NCBI GenBank assembly: GCA_946807835.1
Contig: OX327699.1
Span: 24,230,014-24,294,013 of the forward strand
Reading direction: 5' to 3'
Length of the DNA stretch: 64,000 nt
DNA from: Ailanthus altissimus
Taxonomy: Eukaryota > Streptophyta > Magnoliopsida > Sapindales > Simaroubaceae
The notes under the pieces are model-generated. The model was not told the DNA's origin. It made no database searches and was given only the letters and a program-made list of their open reading frames with translations. This document shows positions 49,531-62,600 of this stretch, one piece after another (positions within the stretch are counted from its first letter, which is position 1; each line of letters starts with the position of its first letter). A program made the position numbers and the translations under genes.

Positions 49531-50179
49531 CCCGACGAACCGTGCGTCTACAATATCTCCAGTTGGTCCACCATTGCGGTTGTGGTACTAGTTGTTTCTT
49601 TTTTTTTTTAAAACAATTTATGTTAAATGAATAATGTATGTCAATATGTAATAGTGAGTTATTGTTGGTTTTGAATAATAAAACAGAACCGAAACTTTTT
49701 AATACTTAGAAATTATTATATTTCAATTGAATTCGATTAAAAAGATTATAGAATTTAAACATAACTCAAATTTTTTATTTTATCTAACTAACAATTTGAA
49801 TTCAAATTTAATTACAATTCAAAATTAAAACTTAACATATCATTTTTTATTGTCCTGATATTCAGCACTCCAGATCTACAGCAATAATTATAGCACTTAT
49901 CAATAGTTACAAAATGGTTATTTCACCGATGTCCGTAACGAGAGGATTGTGTTGTGTAATCAAATGCTCCGATTGCATAACTATCCTTCACTTTTATTGA
50001 TAAAAGATAATTATAAATAGATAGGCAAAGCATGAGAAGAACGTTGGACAATGTTATCGGTTCAGTTAGGCATGTCATTCAATTTGCGAGGTGTGGGAAT
50101 TGGGATGCTGAACTAAACCTATCTCTTCAGACTTCTGGCTAGATTCAACCATTGTTCTTGCTTTGTGCCAACATTTTCT
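49531..50179. other. BAHD 3' flank
   Basis: AT-rich spacer. A segment at about 49920-50020 (tgtgtaatcaaatgctcc, cttttattgat) resembles 51440-51510 downstream of the pseudogene copy, so the tandem duplication unit included the 3' flank. Confidence 0.5.
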
Positions 50180-51262
50180 TTATTTATCTCCACAGTTAGG
50201 TAAGAATTGCTAGAACAGTCTTTATCAGAAGCTTTATCACGCTTTACGAGTTTCCGGGAAAGATAGAAGGCCTTCGTGATTCTATTAACTGAAACATCGA
50301 GAGGAATTATTTTGTAGAGGCCCAAGTTATAAATAATTCCTGTCGATGAATTTCTCAATCATCCTGACAACTTTTCGATCACTAATCTCCTCCCTGTCTC
50401 TGATGACGGCAAAAGGAGTAAATCAACCAGCCACTTCCAGAAATGTACAAGTAACATCTTTATTCGCTTGTGGTGGAATTGCTGTTGGCGCACTCGTTGC
50501 ACATGTGGTTGCTGATGCAACGGCATTTACCTCGTTTCTGAAGAGTTAGTCTGCCACAACTCATAAGATCATGGAAGAAGTAATATTACCTAAATTTGAT
50601 GCTTCATCTTTATTTTCCTCAAAATGATTCATAACAAGAGAAATTTGCTTGACAGCGCTGTGAGCTTCGCATATCAAATTTGGCAGATACGTGGAGATTT
50701 GTATTTGTTGCCTCATGAATAATATAATAGCCGACAACATCAAGGCCAAGGCAACAAACTTAAGTGTGCAAAATTCAACATGAGGTGAGGCAATAACAGC
50801 ACTCCTTGCCAAATGGATCATGGCAGCCTTGAAAGCAAGACCTGGTTCTGACAAAGCCGGTTTTACTGACCCATGAAGTAAATTTTTGTCAAAGAGCCAC
50901 GCCATCATTCTCGGAATATTATACGGGAAACTTCGTACGGATAGCATCTGCCCTATGCTAAAATGGGGAAGAAGAGTTGCATGATTTAGTATTCCAATTA
51001 AAGGAAGCAATAGTCAAACTTAATAGAGATTTCTTGAATAGCCTACAGGGTGATATACATGGGGCTACTTAATATGATATTGATTTAAGACGTGGGGAAA
51101 CCTGTTTGGGCTAGTGTTACTGGTTTAGCTGAATCAAATAATGTCTTTAATTTGGTCATTCTCATGAATTCAGTTCAGGGGAATGATGCTGAATGGTGTT
51201 AAAGCATGGATTATATTTACGTGAGGAAGACATGGCTGGATCCAAGTCTTTTAAGAACAAGG
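50180..51262 (+). pseudogene. BAHD acyltransferase tandem pseudogene
   Basis: The segment runs parallel to the intact gene but in broken frames. It starts near tctttatcagaagctttatc (the QSLSETLS region). It keeps LFACGGIAVGALVAH followed by VVADATAFTSFLKS (catalytic HVVAD-like motif) in one frame, ended by a TAG at about 50547. Later pieces match the LPKFDASSLF region, the KARPGSD region and a mutated DFGWG segment near 51085 (gattgatttaagacgtgggg). Several frameshifts, stops and a deletion of about 100 bp before the DFGWG part are visible. Its start codon region is lost. Confidence 0.88.
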
Positions 51263-52517
51263 TAATCCCATTTTAATCTAAATCTGAATTCTAATATCCT
51301 TCTTCTTAAGTTATAACTTAAAAAAAAAAAAGAAGGTAATTTTACTTTTGGCTCGGCGAAACCTCTACACATCAAACAATGTTTTTGTGATTTACAATTA
51401 AATATATAGATAGTTTCTCATCGACGCTGAATAAGAGAAATCGCGTTATGTAATAAAATACCGCTTCTCGAGTGCATGACTGTCACTACATTTCCCACTT
51501 TTATTGACATAATATGGTCTCTATCTTCCCAATTTAATTACTATACTAGCCATTTTCATCATTGTAAAATATTTTCAAAATCTCCCATCTTAAATTGTTT
51601 TTATACTCGTAATTCATATAGCTTGTATAACCATTATTAGTACACTTTCGTGCCTCCGAGGAAAATCGTTATTTAAGTGTCATTACTACGAAGTATGGCT
51701 CCGATATTCGTTATTACTTATTGTCATTATTAGCACGGAGGGTGCTCAACAGTACGGCGTTTGCTGATAATAAAGAGACAAATACTGCCGGATTGTTAAG
51801 CAAAGAGAAAAAAAATGAAATCAAATAACATTTTACACTTCACATTTTTACTCAGATGTATCCCGTATTATATAGACTTTAGAAGGTGAAATAAATTATT
51901 ATGAAACTATGTATTACTCAAAACGGAAATATACTTTCCTAAGAACTGTAGTGTTAAATAGATCTATACTTGCAGCGTTTTGACATTTATCGGTTCCAAA
52001 ACGGAAGCGTTATCGCTCCTACATGCAATAACATTTTCTCTGGCGCTGGATAATCAGACTACGTTTAATGATCTCCCTGTTCCCGTAAGAATCTGTCCGT
52101 GCCATCATGTTTTCCATCGTTTCCAATTTAATGGCGTATTGGAAGGGAATATACATAAATTCCTCCAATATTTGGAGTCTCGCAAACAGAGAAAATATAT
52201 AGAGATGTTAATAAATTACTGACATGACATCAGTATATAAAAATAGTGACCAGGATTTCCATTCTTTCCTTCTTACAGAGCAAAATATGCACTCCAAATA
52301 GAAAGCCAAAAAAAAAAAAAACATATATGAGGTGGCAAGTGGGGTTTGGCAAGTCAAGAACGTTGAGGTGGCACGGGCGAACCATTATCCTCAACTTGCA
52401 TCAAAATTGAAATTGGAATTGACAATCTGAACCAGAGCTTCATTCCCATTGACAACAACCACTTAGTCTTCAATGCTTGTGAACTTACATTAGAGGTCTA
52501 ACACCAACCATTGTCTG
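51263..52517. other. Spacer between BAHD pseudogene and TSR1 pseudogene
   Basis: It includes the duplicated BAHD 3' flank (about 51360-51510). A plus-strand frame at 51980-52222 has no recognisable domain. An A run occurs near 52308. No gene is supported. Confidence 0.45.
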
Positions 52518-54193
52518 TTAAGCATCATGAATGGGGAATCGATGTTCTGGCCACTTGGGATATGCTCGCTTGAACAAGCTCATACAGACAGTGTCATGCT
52601 GCTGGGGACCCCATTGAAAACACACTTCATTGCCCCTGAGGAAAATACCAAAATGTTAATTGGAGAAATCCAATTTCAAATTATAATCCATGTTTTTGTT
52701 GCCATGTAAAAACTAAAGCCTTCTGATGTCCACAGGTAACTCTTTATCTTCTCAAAACGTTATAGTATAATCAGTGATCTCCTTCTGAACAAAAATGAAG
52801 GAAAAGGAGGGTTTTTTGTTTGGCTAAGGGCCAAGAGGCCACAGTACCATGCATCACTCCTGGCAGTAGCAATGAGAAAGGGAGCAAAAGACGAGTATAT
52901 AATCCCTCAATCTTATAGTACATTTTCATGTGTAGCTTTTACCATTCTCACCAGATGATTTCCCAAATGCAATGCAATAATATTGAGAACACCACGTGTA
53001 TAGAATCCACACAAATATCACAAGCATAAGATAGTGAAATGCATGATTTGACAAAGTCCCTTTTGCTTAAATCCTATGTAATTAAGCACCCTACCATGTG
53101 TCCCAACAGGTTCCTTAACGTGATCGCGCCTACCACATTTTGTCCTCTACGGGCTGCACTCATAAACCACATCAAGAATTACAATTATAAGAGTGCATAA
53201 TTATTATTTGAAATAGTTAACACTAAAACACAATGTTTCTCTGACCTTGAACCATCTGACATCCTCTGGGTTATGAAACATATATCTTACAGTGGCTTTT
53301 AGTTTTGATACTCGTTGAGGATAACTGCAACAAAGTATTTTAAAGATTTAAGAAATCAGATTCTCTGCAACATCATTCTTACTATGCCTTAAAATTTTCC
53401 ATATGTATCAAACTTGAAAAAATAAAGTGTGGCACATATTGAGATGGGGAAGTTTCTGAAGATCGTAGAGAATTCAATTAAAAAGTTAAAAGAGTGAATC
53501 GTACCCAGTTAAAATGATTTTCTTCAGAATTATTCTGTCTGGATCAATACTTCTCAGAGAACCAACAGCAGCAACTGCAAGCGCAACACCTGCTTCTGCA
53601 CTCTTCAGAACTATCAGTGGAAGAGGTGGAAAACAAATAGGAGCATATATTGAAGCCATGGAGAAACGCCCTGCATGAAGAAACCTCTCCATCTTTTGCT
53701 TATCTGAATTAATGTTGTCAGTAAAAAATATTGGCCTGCTAAGTTAACAGCAATGAGACCAAAGCTTCAATAGGAAATAAGTCAAGGTGACAAATTTAGA
53801 GGAACAGAAATCACTACCTTGCAACAAACTGGCGGAAGCCAACATGAAATATTAACTCTTCTTTTGCTTTGATAGGAGCATCAAAGGTATCTTGCATTTT
53901 CACACAGAATCTTTAAGAAATTGAAAATAAGTTACCATCTTGTTACGCTGGACTCGAGCAGCACGAGCTCCATTGGCCACATTGCGGTCCGCTTTTGCAA
54001 TCCGGCTCTTATCTAAATTTCCAAGAGTTTAATTAGTTCGGAAAAAAACTAATAATGATTATTCTAAAAATGAGAATGAAAAAAGAGTGCCTGAGGAAGA
54101 ACCTTTTGCAGAGGTTTTGTGAAGGTTACGAGATGATTTGGTGGAGAAGCGGGATTTGTGGGCTTTGTTAACTTGAACTCGGGATCCTCCCAT
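52518..54193 (-). pseudogene. TSR1: TSR1 ribosome-biogenesis factor, internally deleted
   Basis: TSR1 is a nucleolar/cytoplasmic GTPase-like factor for 40S subunit maturation, normally about 800 aa. Here exons 54193-54103 and 54012-53936 encode the first 56 residues (MGGSRVQVNKAHKSRFS, then IAKADRNVANGARAARVQRN). The next recognisable exon, about 53894-53818 (KAKEELIFHVGFRQFVA), already belongs to the C-terminal third. The gap is only about 40 bp, too short for a plant intron, so roughly 550-600 codons with the GTPase-like and AARP2CN regions are gone. Exons 53735-53505, 53324-53246, 53153-53095 and 52635-52518 follow. The exon at 53153 reads PVED then reaches TAG through a frameshift. The last exon keeps SLFKRAYPKWPEHRFP and a stop but is shifted by one base near its middle. 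Splice sites are mostly intact. Confidence 0.88.
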
Positions 54194-55722
54194 TGCGACT
54201 TCAAGAATTGTACACGGCTAGCTCGTAGGAAAAACCCTAGTGAGCCATCAGCAGCAAAAGCAGTCGATTTTTGCAAAACCCTAATACGCCATTTTTTGCC
54301 GAGTGACTAAAATGGCGGCAACGGATTTCTGGGTTTTATTAACAGTGTTATTTAGTCACTTGCCTTATATACGTGATTAATTAATATTCACCTACTTCCG
54401 TCTTTATAACTGCCAGATCAAAGCAGCCAACTACAGAAGAACACGTAATCAAATATAACTGGTTGTAGCGCTATTTTGGACCGGAATATTTTTAAGCAAA
54501 GGTCATTCGGCCCAAATTTATGACTTAGGACACTTTTATTTTAATAAAATTTTTAATATTTAATTTTATTTTAATTCGCCAATTTTTTTATTATTTTAAA
54601 TAAAAATAATACTCTAAATATATAAATTTTAATTTATTAACATTTAATTATTAAATTAAATTAATAATTATATGTTTAAAATGTTGTTTTTATTCAAATT
54701 AATGATAAAATTTGATAAATTCTAATAAAATTAAATATTAAATTTTTTATTAGAGCATGTTTTTTAGAATAAATTAAAATAATTATTTATCAAATTATTA
54801 ATAAATAAAAATAAAAATATTTATTAAATCATATTTAAGGACAAACATGATCTTTTGCCCTTTTTAAATGGAGCAAAAGTTAAATTTAACCCTTGCCAAA
54901 AAAAATTATTTTAGCCCTTATTGTTTTGTCTAATATCACTTATGCTTTTTGTATTAGAACCTTAATAGCCAATTATCACACATTTTTCACACTGAAGGGA
55001 CACTACAAAGTTAAAAATCATCATACACTTTCAATATTTTCGTTAATGCCAATTAAACTTGGAAGATATATAAAATATTTAATGTGAATCTAAATGGTTA
55101 TTTTAAGTTTAATGATAAGTTACATGATATATGAAACATTAAAATGTGAGCAGAATCAAAACGTAATCATAAGATAATAAATGTAATAATAATTTTAAAA
55201 TGATGAGAAATAAGAACGGTTAATTATACTAAAAAAACGAAAACTAAGGTATGATGATTTATACCCTAATTCAATGAATGAATGGTCATGGACGAAATGA
55301 TATTTCTGAGGTCAACTGAAGTCAAATATTTTTTTCTCCAAAAACATATTCTACTGTTATATGTCATGCTCTGGGTTGTGTTTACTATCTTTAAAAAATT
55401 TAAATTATTTGATATTAAATAAAATTTGAGGGGTAGGATGGTTTTTCTCCCAACAATTACATAAAAACAAAATATCTGAAAAAACCGCCACTTTGCTACG
55501 TGGCAGTTAACCATTTGTTTTATTCAATCGTCTACAACAAGATGTACCACCGAATTAAATTAGCCCGAACTATCGGCTACTTCGCAGCGCACGAAAATAT
55601 CTGCACTCTTCTCTTTAACGAGGTACACAACTCGAAAGTACGACCACAAACTAATCAAAATAAACCCGATAGTGCAAGCCATCTCTCTCGTACACTTTCT
55701 TCAACACTAACTCTGAAATAAA
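54194..55722. other. Spacer between divergent TSR1 relic and CRP1 gene
   Basis: The two genes point away from each other, so both promoters should lie here. The middle (54540-55270) is AT-rich without a gene. The last ~220 bp before 55723 are richer and likely form the CRP1 leader. Confidence 0.45.
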
Positions 55723-58700
55723 ATGATTCTTCTGCCTCCACCACAACCTCTATCCGTTCGCTTCCCTGCAATTCATTCCACTTCTCCAATCCTACGCCAC
55801 CACATCATATTTCAGCCACCATTTTCCTTTACAGCCACCACTAGCTTAACTACCGCCACGGCTTCTGGAGAATCTTCTTTTTTATCCTCTTCGTTTGCTT
55901 CAAAACCAAACGACAGCGACAAAGAAGCAGAAGACGACGTTTTATCTCTACAAAGGCAGCGTTACGATTTTACTCCACTTCTCGACTTCCTCTCAAAGAG
56001 AAGCTCTTCTGATTCAGACTCGGAATCCGACTCAGCTTCATCCCCAAGCTCACTGGACCCCACTGAGTTCAGGCTCGCCGAGTCGTACCGAGCTGTGCCA
56101 TCCCCACTCTGGCACTCGCTTTTGAAAAATCTCTCCTCCTCCTCCTCGGCTTCGGCCTCGTCCATTGAATTAGCGTACGCTGTCGTTTCGTGGCTACAAA
56201 AACACAACCTTTGTTTCTCTTACGAGCTTCTCTACTCGATCCTCATCCACGCGCTCGGGCGATCGGAGAAGCTCTACGAGGCGTTTCTACTATCGCAAAG
56301 ACAGACCTTAACTCCGCTAACGTACAACGCGCTTATCAGCGCGTGTGCTCGCAACGACGACCTCGAAAAGGCCCTCAATTTGATGTCCAGGATGCGGCAA
56401 GACGGTTACCAATGTGATTTTATAAACTACAGCTTGGTTATTCAGTCACTCACGCGGACTAACAAGATTGATTCTTCACTTTTGCAGAAGCTTTGCAACG
56501 AAATCCAGTGTGATAGTATTGAGTTCGATGGACAGCTGTTAAATGACGTGATTGTGGGATTTGCAAAAGCCAGTGATCCAAGCCGAGCTATGCAGTTTTT
56601 AGCCATGGCTCAAGGGATTGGACTGAGTCTCAAAACGGGGACGCTCGTGTCAGTTATAACGGCATTAGGTAACTCTGGTAGGCCTGTAGAGGCCGAGGCT
56701 GTTTTTGAGGAAATGATAGTAAGTGGATTGAAACCTAGAACTAAAGCTTATAATGCGCTCTTAAAAGGGTACGTAAAAACGGGCTCTTTAAAAGATGCTG
56801 AATTTGTGGTATCAGAGATGGAGAGAAGTGGAGTGTCACCTGATGAGCATACTTATAGTCTTTTGATTGATGCTTATGCGAATGCGGGTAGATGGGAAAG
56901 TGCAAGAATTGTGTTGAAAGAAATGGAAGCTAGTAATGTGCAGCCTAATTCTTTTGTTTATAGTAGAATTTTAGCTGGTTATCGTGATAGAGGAGAGTGG
57001 CAAAGGACATTTCAAGTATTGAGAGAGATGAAGAGTAGCGGAATTGAACCTGATAGGCATTTTTATAATGTAATGATTGATACTTTTGGGAAATATAATT
57101 GTCTTGATCATGCAATGTCAACATTTGATCGGATGCTATCAGAGGGAATTGAGCCTGACACTGTTACATGGAACACGCTTATAGATTGTCATTTTAAGTG
57201 TGGGAGATATGATAGAGCGGAGGAATTGTTCCAGGAGATGCAAGAGAGGGGTTACTTTCCTTGTGCTACAACGTATAATATTATGATTAATTTGTATGGC
57301 AAGCTAGAGAGATGGGAGGATGTGAAGCGATTGTTGGGGAAGATGCAAGCTCAGGGATTATTGCCCAATGTTGTAACGTACACAACTCTTGTGGATATTT
57401 ATGGACAGTCGGGGAGATTTGATGATGCAATAGAGTGTTTGGAGGTGATGAAGTCTGCTGGGTTGAAACCATCCTCAACCGTGTACAATGCCTTAATAAA
57501 TGCCTATGCGCAAAGAGTATGTTGTTGCCTCAATTCTTGTTATGGTTTCCCTATACAATCGCCTTACCAAATAATTGATTATTTTTCTTTGAAGTTGCAT
57601 CTTTTAGTCAGATATAACCTATACAGAGTCATATTGCAAACTTGGTCTCTCATTCTATAGAAACTATTTGAAGTATGCTTTATAGTAGATTTACTTGCAT
57701 GATGGATTTGTTTCATGTCTTATGCATGCCTTATTATCTGTTTTCATTTTTTTTATCTTTTTCCTCATTTAGACTCCCCTAATGTGTGCTTATGTGTACT
57801 CCATATAACAACGATTGCTTGGTGCTTATAGTGGTAGACATGGCTGTAGTTGAATAAGATTTTGTGAATCAAATTGTCTATCAGTATCACTTCTACCTTC
57901 TGCTCCACTGGGATGTTGGGCTTTACTACCACTTTGTGTACTATATTTCTTTGAATTTACAACAACTTTGATATGCTTTTAGGAAATCTACTGAAACAAC
58001 TAGTCAGTTCAAAACAAAATTGTTGGATCAAGCTGGTTTAGACTTCAGATTTATGTTGCAGGCAAATATCATTTTAAGATCCTACAGTGTAGTGTCAAGC
58101 ACAAAAGCTTTGCAAATCTAACAATTAACCATGAGGTTTCCTCATATAATCTTAATCTAGAATGTTATATGTTGAGCTTGTATTTGATTCCTACTATTCC
58201 ATTTTCTGACAGGGTTTGTCAGATCAAGCAGTAAATGCATTTAGGGTCATGAGAAAAGATGGCCTAAAGCCAAGTCTTTTAGCTCTTAATTCATTAATCA
58301 ATGCATTTGGCGAGGATCAAAGGGATGCTGAAGCCTTTGCTGTGTTGCAGTACATGAAGGACAATGTAAGTTGCTAAGTTTTTGTTATTTTTCCTTATGT
58401 TTCCCCCTTCTTCATATGTTGAAATTAATCCATCTCACTACTTTACATGTCCATTTGGTTAATTGTATTTGCAGGGTTTGAAACCGGATGTGGTTACATA
58501 TACTACCCTTATGAAAGCTCTGATTCGTGTTGATAAGTTTCATAAGGTATTATCATGCATTCAGCCGTCATTTATATATAAAATGCAGTTCTATTGGAGG
58601 AAGAAAAAGCATGAGCACCATGAAATTGATTTCATGTATAGATATGCATATTACCAATAATACCTTAGAACTTGCTAAACTTCGTGAGGACCTTTGCCAT

Positions 58701-58896
58701 CAGTACTGTCGTATTCGTGGCAGCACTACCTTTAATATTTCTTATTTGTTATTTGTGTTATCAAGTGGCTTATGGGCTTCAGGTACCGCCTGTGTATGAA
58801 GAAATGATCATGTCTGGATGCATTCCAGATAGGAAAGCCAGAGCAATGTTACGGTCTGCTTTGAGATACATGAAACAGACACTAAATCATACTTGA
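55723..58896 (+). CDS. CRP1: CRP1-like chloroplast PPR protein
   Basis: CRP1 is a P-class pentatricopeptide repeat protein that binds chloroplast RNAs and is needed for processing or translation of cytochrome b6f and photosystem I transcripts. Four exons, 55723-57516, 58213-58365, 58475-58546 and 58783-58896, join in frame to 710 aa, near the size of the Arabidopsis homologue At5g42310. The first ~60 residues are Ser/Thr/Pro-rich like a transit peptide. A Ser/Asp tract follows at about 93-115. About a dozen 35-residue PPR repeats run from about residue 196 to 690 (for example [19 protein letters not shown] and [19 protein letters not shown]). The end is [14 protein letters not shown]. Exon 1 would read on past its donor into intron 1 to a stop at 57660, so unspliced RNA would give a 645-aa product. 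No lesion is visible. Confidence 0.92.
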
Positions 58897-59644
58897 CTAG
58901 CGTGTATCATCCAGGCAAAGCAAACCATGAACTAATTATCATGTTTGGATTAGACAATCACTGATTTAAGGTAAGACTCTGAAGTTCTTGAGGGGGAAGT
59001 CCTTCCTGACATTCAATAACAAATGACTCAACTGCAATTTGCTTTATCAGGACGTGTCATGATCTGTTTTAAATGGTTTTGCAGGGACTGCTGGTTCATG
59101 CTATTGCCAGGTATCCGGAATTGAACAAACAGATAATAACTCAAAAGAATGATCTTATGATTATGGCATCCGGAATTGAACAAAAAAGGAAACTTGTATG
59201 ATCAAAATGTAATTGGAGAAATCACACTCCGCCTTTTGAAGTAAGGCTGTAACATGATGTAAAAAAAAATAGAACGAAAAGCTTCCACAAGAATCAAAAC
59301 AATAAAACTATTTGTTGTGTTGTATTATATTTGTCACAGACATTCATACTGTTATATCTGCGGAAAATACATAGGCAATTTCTTAATTAAATTATTTTTG
59401 TATTCTTGTTTTGTGGTTAATTACCAAGCAGATTTCAATGTACTTCTATAATGGAAAGCTGTAATAATACTGGCACAAGAACAGTACTACAGATCCTGCC
59501 TCTTTAATTTTAGCTAAACTTCATTGAAAAGAATGTTGTATTATCAGAACAAAGATCTATGTGGCCTCTACTTGTACAAATCAAAATGGCACATCTTTCT
59601 AAAGAATTTGCTAGACATTCCCTCTCCCATCCCCCAAGGTGATG
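58897..59644. other. Convergent 3' ends
   Basis: The CRP1 gene and the carboxypeptidase gene converge here. The stretch probably holds both 3' UTRs; an aataaa word occurs near 59301. A short duplicated word, atccggaattgaacaaa, is seen at about 59113 and 59169. No gene is supported. Confidence 0.5.
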
Positions 59645-62600
59645 TTACACAGGGTTGGTTTGTCTGCTATGCTTTTTCTTTGAAATTCTAGAACAAAACA
59701 TGAACATTAATAGAACTGATGATAACAAGAATAGCCTGAAATATGTTCTTATCTCTTGCATTCCAAGATCAAGAACCTCCAGTTTCTTCCCATATCCCTG
59801 TGTCCTCTGCATCAAGTAACCATCAAGATATTCGTCAATGGATACTCGCTTGTCCCCATTGGATGCGGAGGCCTCTGCCTCAAAAGATTCATCCAAGTAA
59901 CGTGGTCCCAATTTGAAAATCATGAAAAATGCAGCTGACCAATCGTTAAGAACTCTCTGAACCAAAAAAGAGCAGACAGACGTAAGATTTAAATCAAGCA
60001 AATTCATAATTAATCAACTGCAAACTGTCTCCTTACAAAAGTTGGTTTATTGGGTAAATTGAAAGAGAGATCAAAAAATGAAAAGGGGGAGAGGAGGAAA
60101 TTAGATTAATAGAATGAGACAGAAGAGATGGGCAATCAATTTTTTAAAAGTGATTGAACATACGTTGAAGGTAGATTGGTCAATAGGATTGAACATTTTA
60201 AAGCAATCCTTTGATGAGGCTTCACTGTCTCCATATATCTGTCAATTAACGCAAGATGTTATGCACATTGGTAAGATAAACTTGCTGTAAGTAATCCCAT
60301 GAAAAGAGATCCATTTCACAAACCTCAAAGGTAAAAGCCATGGGTGCCCTTATGATGTCATACATGTAATCTGTTGCTGTCCCATGTGCCAGATACCTAA
60401 AATCAACCACATTTATAAATCCATGGAAGAAATTCAAAACTGTAATGCATACAATATGTGAACTTTACAAGCAAAGGCAGCTGAAAGTTCCAGAAACACT
60501 CAGGCACTAAGCTAGGAGTGGTCCCATTAGGCCTGCCCTACAGTCACTAAGCCTATAAGCCCAGGGATCACTGCAACATTAATAATGCCTGAGGTAGAGG
60601 GAAATTTATGTAATAATCAGTGTTCTCAGTTTGAATGAACCAGACCCAACAGAGCCTCCACCAGATCCAATCATGCAGCGCTTCTGGCAGTGAGCTTTAT
60701 TGAGTTCTTCTAGTAACCTCCTCATTCGCTGTGAAGGCAATCCATCAGGGGTTGTGTTTTTGTGGTCGTATGGCATAAATAGTGCCTATAAAAAGATGAC
60801 ATCAATAACACGAACTATGTCATGATGCAGAGTACATAACTAATACCTCTAAGAAGAAAAGCAACCCCAGCAACTTTTCTTTTTCCATAAAAAAAGTAAC
60901 TCTAGTTAAATCAGATATTGGTCTTTCATCAGTGGAACACTTAAAGAGATTCAAGAATAATAGTAGATGATGCCACAAAATAACTAAAAAAAATTGACTT
61001 AAGACAAAAACATAATTTAGTTTACAATCAAAAGCATTATCTATCAGAGTAAAACATATCCCCACAAAAGCTAGAAATCTGGTAAGGAAAAGCACAATAT
61101 TTTACTCTGGAAGTATTTCAAAGGGAAAAACTCTTTGGCAGGGAATAGCAACTGGAACTAGAACAACTTACCTCCATTCCAGAGTGTACATTAACCCATA
61201 TGTGAGGATCAAATGATAAGGCAAGTTTCCGCATTGTTTGAGTTTCAGGCTCACTGAAAGGAGCAGTTCCAGGATTCTCTTCATATGGATCATAATCCTG
61301 TAATTGCAGGAATGATAGTAATTAGAAAGAATCTTATCACACAGTTGCATACCATGGAACTGAAATTTGTGAGGTTTGAATAGTCAAGTAAGGTTCAAAA
61401 CTATAAAATTGGACTCAAGTGTCTATAAAAAATAAACACAATGAACCTTCTCCTTTTTGCCCCAATCTACACTCCAGTTGCGGTTCAGATCAACTCCTCT
61501 ACCTGCAAAAGATTACAATCTTCTGCACTTCAGTATCCAAACTCCAAGCAATCATATATTTTCAAACCAGTAAAATCAATAGCATGACCATTTCTTCTTT
61601 CACAAAGATCTCCCGCTTCAACAAGTTTGCGGCCATTCAAGTTTTCCATTGGTACCACCTGACAAATTAATTAAAATCAGACTTTCAAAAAGAATAACTT
61701 ACTAAACATCTTCACCAAACTATCAAAAGGAAGTAAAAAAATTTTAAGCTTTATCATATTTTAGAGTAGTGAACCATATGCTAATGTATATAGAATATCC
61801 TTGGTTCCTATGTCTACTAAGATGCATATAAGCATACCAAAATCCAAAATTGTTTGCAAAACCAAATGACTGCACTTGCTAGAAACAGATTCCAGCTATA
61901 CAATGCATGTTAGCAATTACTTTAAGGCTACCTTAATAACAAGCTCATCGAGGGAACTAATTACAGAAGCTGGATTCATGTTGGGTAAAAACTGCTCTTC
62001 GCTTAAGATTGACAAGATCCTTAAGGCAAGTTCAGTTGTAATAAGCTCCCTCCCGTGCTGCCCAAAACTCTGGAAGACAAGGAATCATCTGTCAAAAAAA
62101 CCAGCAATTACCAATTTGAGACAATCTAACCACTACATATCAAATTAAAAAGAGGGCTTTAAACACCATGCCCACATTCTATTTTCCAACAGAAAATGCA
62201 TTAATTTTCCACTTACTTCATCTCTAACAAAATGCATTAGTGGTGTTATATAATCTAATTAATTAGCATCATATATGATCTAATAAATACACAAAATATG
62301 CCCAAAAAAACTTACAAGAAGGATCCGAATCTTTGACCTGTCGTCACTGTCTTTGCTTCTCTCGCAAAAAGTAACTACTGTAATCGCCGCATTATAGCCC
62401 TTATTTTCAGTTTCAATTTTCTCCATCTGTTTCAAATATTATTATTCATAAGTTCCAAATTTTAACACAGCAATATAAATTTGAAAAAAAAAATAAGAAA
62501 AGCAAACACTTACAGTGAGCTTGTCGGGGTGCCGATGCACCAAATTTTTTATCATTTCCATCAAATCGCTACTGAAAATCACATAGAAGTAATTAAGCCA

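Noticed and set aside
52527..52709. A 60-codon plus-strand frame
   Set aside because: It is the antisense of the last TSR1 exon, whose minus-strand reading gives SLFKRAYPKWPEHRFP and a stop.
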